Source of the DNA: an uncultured Clostridia bacterium
GTDB lineage: Bacteria; Bacillota; Clostridia; Christensenellales; UBA1242
Length of the DNA stretch: 50,198 nucleotides
Direction: 5' to 3'
NCBI GenBank assembly: GCA_944372445.1
Contig: CALVZE010000001.1
Coordinates: 1-50,198 of the forward strand
Position numbers and translations under genes: made by a program. Below the pieces are notes generated by a model, which worked only from the letters and a program-made list of their open reading frames with translations, did not search any database and had not been told where the DNA came from. Shown piece after piece: positions 24,512 through 33,200 of the stretch. Each line of letters begins with the position of its first letter. Within the stretch, counting starts at the first letter, position 1.

Positions 24512-25660
24512 TTATTTCTTGCAGTCGCAGTCGTCGTCGTGACATTCACAACCGCCTGACATTGCTTCCAAATATTCGTCCATATCAAAGAGATATTTAT
24601 CTAAACTCTCTTGTTTATAGATGTTTTCAGGCATCATCTCAGTTGTGATATAACCCGCTGGCGCCATTAACACCTCAGGAATTCTGTTTACCACTGACGC
24701 GCAGGTAAGTTCAACTGTGCTAGGTCTATCGATGACCACACGCGTAGAAGGCTCGCCCTCAATCGTCCAATCGTTACGGTCAAATTCTGTCTTGTCATAA
24801 ACTTTGCCAATGCATTGACTTTCAATCGTAATGCCCTCTTTGGTTTCCGTTGTGACAACTGCACTCATTCCTGTCGCATAGCCCTTTGGAATGGTCATGT
24901 CAAGGGTGGAAGAATACATCTTTTGCTTAGCAATTTGTGGCACGCATTTTTGAGATTGTTTTGTCACATGCAAGCCTAATTTACTGCAAAGCCAACCATT
25001 CACATTCCACATATAGCTAGGAGTGTATTCGCCTTTTTTGATTATTTTTTTGAGTGCTTCTTCGCTTATTCTGTCAGCCGAAGCTATCTCTTTGTCAAAA
25101 TCTTCAAGTGAAAGACCTGCGCCATGAGCCCTAGCAAGCGCAATACCATAATCTTCAACATTATAAGAAGAACTACCTATAATTTTTGTTATTTTGTGAG
25201 TAGCTCCTGCAAGCACGCTGATTAAGTTGCCCCAGAAAACATCTTGATAGCCACTGCCTGTTATTGTGCAACCGTTTTCCATGGCAAGAGCATCAATCAT
25301 TTTGAATATCTTTGGATTGCTGTTTTGTGGAAAGAACGCCTCTTCCGAGGTGGTAATCGCATTTACGCCACACTTAGCACAGATTAAAAGTGGCTCATAC
25401 ATATCTTTAATATAGCTCATAGTGGTGACAATGACGATGTCAACCTTATGCTTTTTCAGCCATTTTTCAAAATTTGCGCTGTCTTGAATTTTGATGTTAT
25501 ATTCTTTGCCGTCACCTATAATTTCTCCGATATCAAGACCAAACTTTTTCTCATCACAATCAAAAGCTCCGACAATTTTAGCGCCCTTTTCAAACACATA
25601 GCGCATAGTATATTTACTCATCTTGCCACAGCCATATTGAACAACACTTATTTTACTCAT
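24512..25660 (-). CDS. 2,4-diaminopentanoate dehydrogenase family oxidoreductase with metal-binding tail
   Basis: The 382-residue protein has an N-terminal NAD(P)-binding fold (VVQYGCGKMSKYTMRYV, then IVGAFDCDE) of the dihydrodipicolinate reductase type and a C-terminal region that fits the diaminopentanoate dehydrogenase family (GSGYQDVFWGNLISVLAGATH, AHGAGLSLEDFDKEI). The best-known member oxidises 2,4-diaminopentanoate in ornithine fermentation. The other ornithine-pathway genes are not here, so the substrate is uncertain. The last 14 residues, GGCECHDDDCDCKK, have four Cys, one His and four Asp and look like a metal-binding tail that the fold itself does not need. AGGAGG precedes ATG 25660. 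It is monocistronic. Confidence 0.75.
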   Translation of the reverse strand: MSKISVVQYGCGKMSKYTMRYVFEKGAKIVGAFDCDEKKFGLDIGEIIGDGKEYNIKIQDSANFEKWLKKHKVDIVIVTTMSYIKDMYEPLLICAKCGVNAITTSEEAFFPQNSNPKIFKMIDALAMENGCTITGSGYQDVFWGNLISVLAGATHKITKIIGSSSYNVEDYGIALARAHGAGLSLEDFDKEIASADRISEEALKKIIKKGEYTPSYMWNVNGWLCSKLGLHVTKQSQKCVPQIAKQKMYSSTLDMTIPKGYATGMSAVVTTETKEGITIESQCIGKVYDKTEFDRNDWTIEGEPSTRVVIDRPSTVELTCASVVNRIPEVLMAPAGYITTEMMPENIYKQESLDKYLFDMDEYLEAMSGGCECHDDDCDCKK

Positions 25661-25679
25661 ATATATTCCTCCTAAAAAT

Positions 25680-25708
25680 ATTGTATATCAAAGACGAAAA
25701 AATATCAA
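25680..25708 (-). promoter_or_regulatory. Promoter of the dehydrogenase gene
   Basis: On the minus strand TTGATA (25708-25703), 17 bases, TACAAT (25685-25680). Confidence 0.65.
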
Positions 25709-25726
25709 ACAAAATAACGAAATTTT

Positions 25727-26161
25727 TTATTTTATGTATTTAAAATAGTTTTTGTAACTCACCGCTTTTTGTCTTGCTTCTTTTAAGGCAAAAATTTCGT
25801 CAGAATACCTATCTTCATCCACAAAGAAAAATACTTGCGAACAATTTTTTAAAATGATTTGATTGGTCCGCTTGTTCATATCAAACTCCTCTATCTTTAT
25901 AACTTCATCATAAAGCCCTTCAAGATATTTTCTCTCTGAATCGCTGTAAATATTGTTATAACCATGAACACCTATTATCTTCAACCTTTTATTTATATTT
26001 TTTCGCAAAAATTTCAGCACGAAATTTGAAAACTCGCCATAAAAATTTACATAAATAGCATCAAATTCTTCGGCTATCTCAATTAAATCCTGCTTCAAAA
26101 TTTTCTCCATATGTGCGGACATGTTTATGCCGAACTGTCCGATAAAACCACACGCTTTCAT
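25727..26161 (-). CDS. Small protein of unknown function (possible SLOG/DUF1273-like fold)
   Basis: I do not recognise this 144-residue protein with confidence. It alternates strands and helices: MKACGFIGQFG, EIAEEFDAIYVNFYGEFSNFVLKFLRK, RLKIIGVHGYNN, YDEVIKIEEFDMNKRTNQIILKNCSQVFFFVDE. This order, with a C-terminal segment in which a basic motif precedes a hydrophobic strand, recalls the SLOG nucleotide-binding superfamily (YpsA/DUF1273), which is an inference only. AGGAGG precedes ATG 26161, and it has a good promoter. A palindromic operator lies between it and the divergent HTH gene, which may therefore control it. Confidence 0.7.
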   Translation of the reverse strand: MKACGFIGQFGINMSAHMEKILKQDLIEIAEEFDAIYVNFYGEFSNFVLKFLRKNINKRLKIIGVHGYNNIYSDSERKYLEGLYDEVIKIEEFDMNKRTNQIILKNCSQVFFFVDEDRYSDEIFALKEARQKAVSYKNYFKYIK

Positions 26162-26181
26162 AAAAAACCTCCTGTTAACAC

Positions 26182-26210
26182 ATTATATCATAGAATTGTC
26201 ATAACACCAA
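26182..26210 (-). promoter_or_regulatory. Promoter of the unknown small gene
   Basis: On the minus strand TTGGTG (26210-26205), 17 bases, perfect TATAAT (26187-26182). Confidence 0.65.
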
Positions 26211-26211
26211 G

Positions 26212-26241
26212 CAAATTAACGATTAATCGTCAACTAATTTG
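26212..26241. promoter_or_regulatory. Nested palindromic operator between divergent genes
   Basis: A perfect 12-bp palindrome ACGATTAATCGT (26219-26230) lies inside an outer inverted repeat CAAATTA (26212-26218) and TAATTTG (26235-26241). It sits between the two divergent promoters, the normal place for an operator of the adjacent HTH protein. Confidence 0.6.
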
Positions 26242-26251
26242 TTTTATGCGA

Positions 26252-26260
26252 TGCTAGAAT
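26252..26260 (+). promoter_or_regulatory. Extended -10 promoter of the first HTH gene
   Basis: TGCTAGAAT matches the TGnTATAAT extended -10 form; no good -35 is seen, and the operator lies just upstream. Transcription would begin near 26267, which rules out the in-frame ATG at 26259 as start. Confidence 0.45.
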
Positions 26261-26276
26261 GAATTTAGGAGCAAAT

Positions 26277-26519
26277 ATGAGATTGTGTGAAGCTATAAGA
26301 CTAAGGATGATTAATTTAATAAAATCTAAGAATATATCGGTAAACAAGATTTGTGATAAGAGCTTTATGACCACTTCAACTTTAAGCTCTTACCTAAACT
26401 CAAAAGATGTGTTTTGCTCCACGAGAACACTTGGTAAATTTTGTCAAGGCATAGGCATAACAATCAAAGAATTTTTTAACGACCCACTTTTTGATAATAT
26501 CGAAGAAGAAACTGTCTAG
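26277..26519 (+). CDS. Small helix-turn-helix DNA-binding protein (Xre/Cro type)
   Basis: The 80-residue protein is a lone HTH domain: RLRMINLIKSKNISVNKIC, then KSFMTTSTLSSYLNSKDVFCSTRTLGKFCQGIGITIKEFF, the usual five-helix pattern with the recognition helix around TTSTLSSYL. It resembles small Cro/C1-type regulators that bind as dimers. AGGAG precedes ATG 26277. The nested palindrome 36 bases upstream is its likely binding site, giving autoregulation and perhaps control of the divergent gene at 25727-26161. Confidence 0.82.
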   Translation: MRLCEAIRLRMINLIKSKNISVNKICDKSFMTTSTLSSYLNSKDVFCSTRTLGKFCQGIGITIKEFFNDPLFDNIEEETV

Positions 26520-26623
26520 AAAATAAACTTTGTGACTTCTCCTTATATTTCAGATTTTGTTAGTGCAACCTTTGTTGTGTTTTAATATACAACTCCCAAA
26601 TTCTCCAAAATTCAAAACTATTT

Positions 26624-26642
26624 TACATCATTAAATGATGTA
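26624..26642. promoter_or_regulatory. Palindromic operator 1 upstream of the second HTH gene
   Basis: TACATCATTAAATGATGTA is a palindrome around a single central base. It belongs to a 21-base direct repeat (26619-26639 and 26650-26670). The second operator begins 31 bases later, about three turns of DNA, so both would face the same side of the helix. Confidence 0.7.
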
Positions 26643-26654
26643 TGTCAAATATTT

Positions 26655-26673
26655 TACATCATTAAATGATATA
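26655..26673. promoter_or_regulatory. Palindromic operator 2 upstream of the second HTH gene
   Basis: TACATCATTAAATGATATA differs from operator 1 by one base and ends eight bases before the start codon, so bound protein would block both promoter and translation start. Confidence 0.7.
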
Positions 26674-26681
26674 TTTTTTAT

Positions 26682-26891
26682 ATGAATATATCAAAAATGG
26701 TTGGTGAAAATATAAAAAGAGCTAGAAAAGAACTTGGACTTACGCAAAAAGAAGTTGCAAGTATTTTACGAATGACTCAGCAACAATATAGTAGATTTGA
26801 AAATGGCGTCTTTGAATTAAACTATCAACAAATAATTGAAATATGCAAAATCTTAAAAATTACGCCTAACGAAATTTTTAGTTTTGAATAA
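26682..26891 (+). CDS. Small Xre-family transcriptional regulator
   Basis: The 69-residue protein is a textbook HTH_3 domain: GENIKRARKELGLTQKEVASILRMTQQQYSRFENGVFELNYQQIIEICKILKITPNEIF. LTQKEVASILRMTQQQYSRFE is the helix-turn-helix. Two near-identical palindromes lie in front of it, pointing to autorepression. No ribosome site is visible before ATG 26682 (the bases ahead are ATATTTTTTAT), which suggests a leaderless or weakly translated message. Small regulators like this are common in prophages and toxin-antitoxin or defence islands, but no such partner gene is seen here. Confidence 0.88.
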   Translation: MNISKMVGENIKRARKELGLTQKEVASILRMTQQQYSRFENGVFELNYQQIIEICKILKITPNEIFSFE

Positions 26892-26965
26892 GCTTGTTGA
26901 CTTTATTTATCAAAAAAAATCCTCTCAATAAATCCTTGTTGGATGTTTAAGATTAAACCCTTCGA

Positions 26966-26980
26966 CCAAGCAATGCTTGG
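26966..26980. repeat. Short inverted repeat
   Basis: CCAAGC, AAT, GCTTGG forms a perfect 6-bp hairpin stem without a T-run. GGATGTTT occurs on both sides (26941 and 26979). It is part of a 360-base intergenic tract that otherwise holds only repeats. Confidence 0.4.
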
Positions 26981-27015
26981 ATGTTTGATGTTTATAACTC
27001 AAACTGCACTCTCTT

Positions 27016-27061
27016 AGATCCTTCGACACGCTCGCCAACGCTCACGGCTCAGGATGACAGA
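27016..27061 (-). repeat. Dispersed intergenic repeat, copy 2 (inverted, longer)
   Basis: AGATCCTTCGACACGCTC, then GCCAACGCTCACGGCTCAGG and ATGACAG. The ends match copy 1 at 16412-16441 in reverse; this copy has an extra GC-rich stretch of about 16 bases in the middle. Confidence 0.6.
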
Positions 27062-27100
27062 ATTATCAATCAAACCCTCTTCAAGTCGCGACAGCGTCGT

Positions 27101-27178
27101 TTGTTTATTCCTTTTCCCAAAAAACACAAATGTTTTTCGGGATCCCACAAGTGTTTCGAAAATGAGCAAGAGTGCAGT
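27101..27178 (-). repeat. Dispersed hairpin repeat, copy C
   Basis: Third copy of the repeat at 3258 and 3569, in the same orientation but 23 kb away. On the minus strand the stem is CCCGAAAAACA, loop TTTG, TGTTTTTTGGG. It lies just beyond the terminator of the giant gene. Confidence 0.75.
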
Positions 27179-27211
27179 ATGGTTTCTGAGATGACGGCAA
27201 GATTAGAAAAC

Positions 27212-27248
27212 AAAAAAACACCCTTAATCGTTTAAGATTAAAGGTGTT
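27212..27248 (-). terminator. Terminator of the giant surface protein gene
   Basis: A 13-bp stem, AACACCCTTAATC (27217-27229) and GATTAAAGGTGTT (27236-27248), with one G-U and loop GTTTAA; on the minus strand seven T follow. It lies seven bases after the stop codon. Confidence 0.95.
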
Positions 27249-27254
27249 CTTTCT

Positions 27255-30200
27255 TTATCTAGCAGCCATCTTCTGTTTTTCTTTGTTTTTCTTCTTTCTT
27301 GTAACAATGATAATAATTATTATAATTATTATGAGAAGAAGTATGCAAAGTCCAATCACAAGATAAATCCACCAATTATTTGGAGTTGCTTTCTCCCAGA
27401 CAGCATATAGCGTTATTGAATTAGTGATGGTTAGTGTTTCGCCTGCCCGGTAAGCAACGCCCTCTTCGCCAAGCTCTGCTTGTTCAGGAGATAATGCCCA
27501 ACCAAGGAAGGTATAACCATCTTTTTCAAACATGGTATCTCTAATCGTCACTAAGTCGCCATAGAAGTGTTCCTCTGAAACGCCTGCGCTTCCGTCATTA
27601 GGGTCATAGTAGATAATAATGTCGCTAGCTTCTGTTATCAAGGTCATCTTGAACTCTTTTGCTGGAACGCTGTAACTGTAAGAGCTAAGTGTTAGCGAAT
27701 CTTGTTGAATTTCGCCTTCTGTCCATTCGTTGTCTTCATCTCTAAACGACAAGCTTATACCGCGATAGGTGAAGCCACCTTTGAATACCGCATTGAAGCT
27801 TTGCAATATTTCACCATACTTCGCCATATAAGAATGAACAAGTCCGTCAGCACCATTGTCTTGAAGAGAGCCATATCTTGATGATACGCTGAACGACTCA
27901 ACACCCTCAGTAAGCTCAATTTCAAAGTAGATAACTTGAAGGTTGAAGTAGATATTGATAACGCTAGACTCATCTCCATTGATTAATGGTTGATCTTCTT
28001 CGTTAACTTCGCTATCAAATTTAACATCCACTAAGTTGTAACCCTCAGGAGCTGTTAAGTAGTCTTCATAGTTAATAGCAGTTCCTGTTGTTCCACTGAG
28101 TGTATGAGCAGTAGGTTCGCCATAAACATTAGAGGTTCCATTTAGCTCAATCTTTTCAAGATAGATGTTGATAGTGTAATCTGCTTCGCCTGCAACACTT
28201 GTCATTTCAACATCAATCTTGTATGCCTTGGTTTCTTCATCAAGCACGATATTTTCTTCGGAAATTGTGAAGGAGTAAGATACAATCTCTTCATTGTTCT
28301 CGCCCTCTACAACTTCATAACCGCTTTCAACAGGCGTGCCGTTCACTTTAAGTGCCACAAAATCATAGCCCGGTTCTGTTGAGACATTGATTGTAACTTC
28401 GTCACCGTAAACATACTTGATGTTGTCTTCGGTGTCTGCAAAGTTGTCGTCAAGGTTAAGGTTGATGTCAATTATCTGTCTGTTGATATAGATGTTGATA
28501 ACTGTCGAGCCGTCACTTGCAACCGTGATGAAGCCTGTAATATCTTCCTCACTGCTGTTTGTTGCCTTATACCAATACGAAGCAATGTTCATTCCGACAA
28601 ATATTTCTTCATTGTAATCTGGAAGTGAACTAATTGCGTCAATATATGTCTGTTTAATGAAGTCTGCTGTCAAGTTGTTGTTAATAAGAGCAGAGCCTGT
28701 TGCTTCAAACACAGCTTCTTCACTGTAATTTTCAACCACTTGATCATTTGCTTCTTCATAAGGAACGACATTTTGTGTGAAGTATTTAACTGTGTAATTT
28801 ACTTCAATAGCTGTCACTGTGATGCTTATCTTGACATCTTCTAAGCCATGAACATAGTTGACAACCGTGCCGTTTTCTCTATATTCACCGACTTTGAGAG
28901 GTTCATCTTCTGTTTGAACTTTATTAAGTCCCGTCACTTCAAAACCGTCAAACTCAAAGAACTCAGCAAGGTCAAAGCTTACTTCAACCGATTGACCGTA
29001 TGCTATTGAGTAGGTTCTTGTTGTGATAATCACACCGCTTGAACCTTCTTCTGCCTCATTGCCGTCAACGACAACGCCATTTACTTTAACTTGCAAGTTG
29101 CTTAGTCCCATGTTGTCGTCAGTATATGATACTTGCATCTGTTTTCTAATTCTATTGAAGTATACATTTACAACAGTTGAGCCATCGCCAGCAATTTGCG
29201 TGTTATCGATAAGGTCGTTTCTTGAATATTCAAAGCCTTCTTTTGGACTTACCATGGTTCCGTCTACCATGCCGATCATCTCTTCGGTGATAACCGTGCC
29301 TGTTGTGCCTTCCTTATCTACTGTTTCACCCTCATCGTATTCATTATTTAAAGTAACCTTTTCATAATGATATACAACTGTGTATGCGGTGTCAGTGTTT
29401 GCCGTAGTATTAATTTTGATATTAACCTCATACGCTGGCATTGTGAAGGTAATCTTGTAAGTTAAGCTTCCTTCTTCGACAGGAGTTGCTGTTACAAAGT
29501 CTTCTAATACTTCGTCTTTAAGTTCGCTCTCTTGCTCGCCAGGAACCTTACGCGTTGCGATAACGCTGTCAAAGGTGTAACCTGCTTGCATTGTGAAGGT
29601 TGCTTCTACCGTCTTTCCGAATACCACTTCGCTTCCAACAGGTAGAGCGTCAATAGAGTCTGCATAAGTCACTTCATAAGTCACTTTGTATTCATTTCTT
29701 AAATAGTAGAACTTAATTACAGAAGAGCCATCGCCTAAGATTGTTGTAACATCTTCACTTTCTGCGTTTTGTCCATATTTGAATTCGCTATAATGATAGG
29801 TTGAAAGGTCAAATTCTTCTTCAATGATAGATTGTGCGTCGCTTGTCGGAATTGCCTCATCGGTTGTTCCTTTGCCTTCTATCTCATAGGTTGCCTCATC
29901 ACCATAGACGCCAAATTGGTCTGCCAAATATACTTCTATTGTATAAGGTGTGTCTGTCTTAGGAGTTGCCGAAGCGTTAACTGTCACTCTCATCTGCTCA
30001 TTTAATGGCATTGTGAATGTTTTATTAGTTATTTCAACATCGCCACTTGTAAAGGTAGCATCGTTGTAGCCAGCCTTAGATGTGGCTGTAAGAGTTACAC
30101 TGTCGCCATGAAGCACTGTGTAGTGTTCGCCATTCTCTTCTGAACCTACATATGTGATGTTCGTGTCGGCATATACAACTCCTGCACTTTCTAAGCCTGT

Positions 30201-33200
30201 TCCAACTACGACATAGAGGTCAACTCTATCTCTTTCAAAGTAAAGCTTAACAGTAGTTGAGCCGTTTGGCAAAATCTCAATGCTTTGTAAGCCTTCATCC
30301 TTATCGAATGTAAATCCGTCTTTAACTTCTACATTTTCAAGGATGTAGTTATTGTAGATTTGTTCAGGAGATACGATTGAACCTGATGTCATTGTGAGAG
30401 GTTCTCCGTCAATCTCTGTAATCATTGTGTAGTTATCAGAGGACACCATATTCTCGTCATAGGTTAAATCAACAAGTTGATATAGAAGTAGTATCTTGAA
30501 TGCAACTTCGCCCTCTGTCCAGTTAACATAGATATCAACTGTTCCACCATCAACCTTTGTAAGTTTAGATAGTTTTAGAGTGTCGCTCGCATTTACACTA
30601 AGAGGTATCTTGACTTTATTATCATAATAATACCAACCATTAAATTCATAGCCTTCAATCGTCCAGTCTGTAAAGCGAGAGTCGGTAAATGCAGGAATTG
30701 TAACCTCTTCATCATAGTCGAATTCGCCAAGGCTTATAGTCTTAGTCTTGTCCTCATCGATATGAAGATTTACAGAATATGTGTTAATCTCCCAAGCTGG
30801 ATAGAGTGAAACACTTCCGCTCTCTGCCAAGTTGTAAGCATAATACATGCTTTCACTTGAAACAAAGTAAATTCCGCTTTCATCTTTCGTCTTGATTTCT
30901 TCCACTGTTTCAACTGTGGAGATATCTGCACTGCCACCTTGTGACAACGCCCAACCTGTAAAGTGATAGCCTTCTCTCTCAAATGTGTTAGCGTTGAGTT
31001 TTGTAGGTTCGTCATAGGTTGCAGGAGTGTCGTCTATCTTGTTTCCGCTTTCGTCAAGATATGCGTTATATTTAATTGTGTAGGTATTAGGTGCCCATAT
31101 AGCATAGAGATGTAGGTCATCAGCCACATCGTAAACTTCTATTACATCGCTAGGCTCATAAACTTTAACTAATGGCTCGTCTTCGCTTGTTGCCCAGCCT
31201 GTCAATGTGTAACCATTTTGAGCAAATACGCTTTCAATAGTTACCTTTCCAAGATAGGTTATATCTACCTCTTGTGTAACTTCACTACCCTTGAAGTTTT
31301 CATGATAGATAAGTTTATAAGTTTCAGTTTCTGCCCTCACTTCATAAATGTAACCGCTTTCTGTGCCAGAGTTTGTTGTGATTGCTCCGTTTGAGGTCTC
31401 TTCAAAAGACCAGCTTCTTACAGGCACTTCTTCACTTTCTTCATTAAGCTTGTAAGCTGTAATCAAGTTATATTCATAGCCCTCTTCAAAGGTTGGAGTG
31501 ATTGTTACATCCACGCCAAATGCTACGTCTTGAACTGTTACAGGGCTTGTTGTAACTTCCACGCTCTTTTCTTGCTTATCAGTTACAGAATAGTAGGTCA
31601 CTGTAATCTTTTCAACGCCTTCGCCTGCCGTGCGGAAGGTGTAAGACAAGTTCTTGCGTGAGAAGGTTGCATGAACAGTTGTTTCTCCGTCAGCACCAAT
31701 TGTTGGAGTTTGTTCTGTGAAGCCGTCAAAAGTAAAGCCGTTTTCGGCACTAGGAAGTTCGATGCCAAGGTCATCAAGAGCATCATTGAGAGCTTCCCAA
31801 GCTTCATCCTCAGTGATTTCACTTGCTGTTGTTCCCGTCATTGGAACGGTCACTTCAAGAACGTTATCTTCTGTTGCACTTGGAACACTGACAACAATGC
31901 TATATGAAGTGTCTGTGTTAGGTGTCCAAATTGCAGTTGCTTCAAGGTTCTTTGCAACATTATATTCAAAGCTGTCGCCGTCATTGTAAGTTTCAGGCTC
32001 GGAGTCTTTGGTGATTGACCAACCGCCAAAAGTGTAGCCCTCTAAACTATACTTGTTTTGAGTTAAGTTGTCTATTTGTGTGTAATAGAATTCTTGTGTA
32101 TATGGCGTGCTAACCATAGTCCCATCACCACTGTCATATGTTCCGCCATTGCCGTTGAATGTCAAGATGTATGTTTCATATTCAACATCAATCTCAATTT
32201 CAACATTAACTAAGCCCATTGTGAAGGCATTTTCAGTGATGCTAATGCCACCACTTACAACACGCCAATCTCCGAGCTTATAACCTTCGGCAGGGGTAGC
32301 CGAAAGTGTAACTGTTGCGCCATACTTAACGCTTGCTGTGTAAACTTCGCCTTCAAAATTGCCACTAAACTCAAATTGATTGCTTGTTGCAGTTATATTT
32401 GTGATATTTTCGCTCTTAGCAGTCACTGTAAGCACGCTTTCAACAAGGTCATAGTAAACATTGAGAACATTTCCTGTTGGAGCAAGCACAATAGACAAGT
32501 TAGACATCTCTCTGTTTAGAGCATAACCCTCTGGCATATTCTCTTCTGGATTTTCAACGGTTATAGTTACACCCGTTTTGCCGGTTCCAGTTACAGGCTC
32601 GCCAATAGCATCATATCCGCCTGTTGTCAAGTTTTCTTTATAGTAATTAATTGTATACTCGACATCACCAGCCGACCAAACTGCATAAAGATTGATTTCA
32701 AAGTTATAAGTTGCAATTGTTTCGTAGTCGAAGTTATGTGCTAAGTCATTTTCGTCAGCAAATGTGAATACTACTCCGCTGTCAGTGGTGTATGCCCAAC
32801 CAACAAATTCATAGCCAGCTCTTGCCCAACCTGCGAATGTGCTGTTAGTGATATTCTTGATTGTTTCTTCAACATTGTATGTCCAGGTTTCAAGTTCAGA
32901 AATCTTTTCCGTTTCTTCGCCCTCTGCGACATAGTTAGAATGGTATTGAACAGTGAAGTTAATTGCCTTTGTTATTGCCTTGATGCTTACACTGTAATTT
33001 GGCATTGTTTCAAGAATATAGCCCGTTTCGTCTTTGGTTATTGTGAAGAGGAGATTTTCATCTGCCACAGCATCTTTATAATACCCAATTACACCTTCTT
33101 CGATTTCCTGAGCGATTAAGTCGATGGAGCCTGCAAGATTTTCGACATTGCCAACTGCCTCGATTGCGCTAACTTCAAAGCGGTCAAGTTCATAGCCGTC

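Noticed and set aside
26259..26276. Upstream ATG start for the first HTH gene
   Set aside because: It overlaps the extended -10 box, and the AGGAG site lies after it, in the right place for ATG 26277.
26981..27235. Rightward 84-codon frame in the repeat tract
   Set aside because: It consists of two intergenic repeats and part of a terminator, with no ribosome site.
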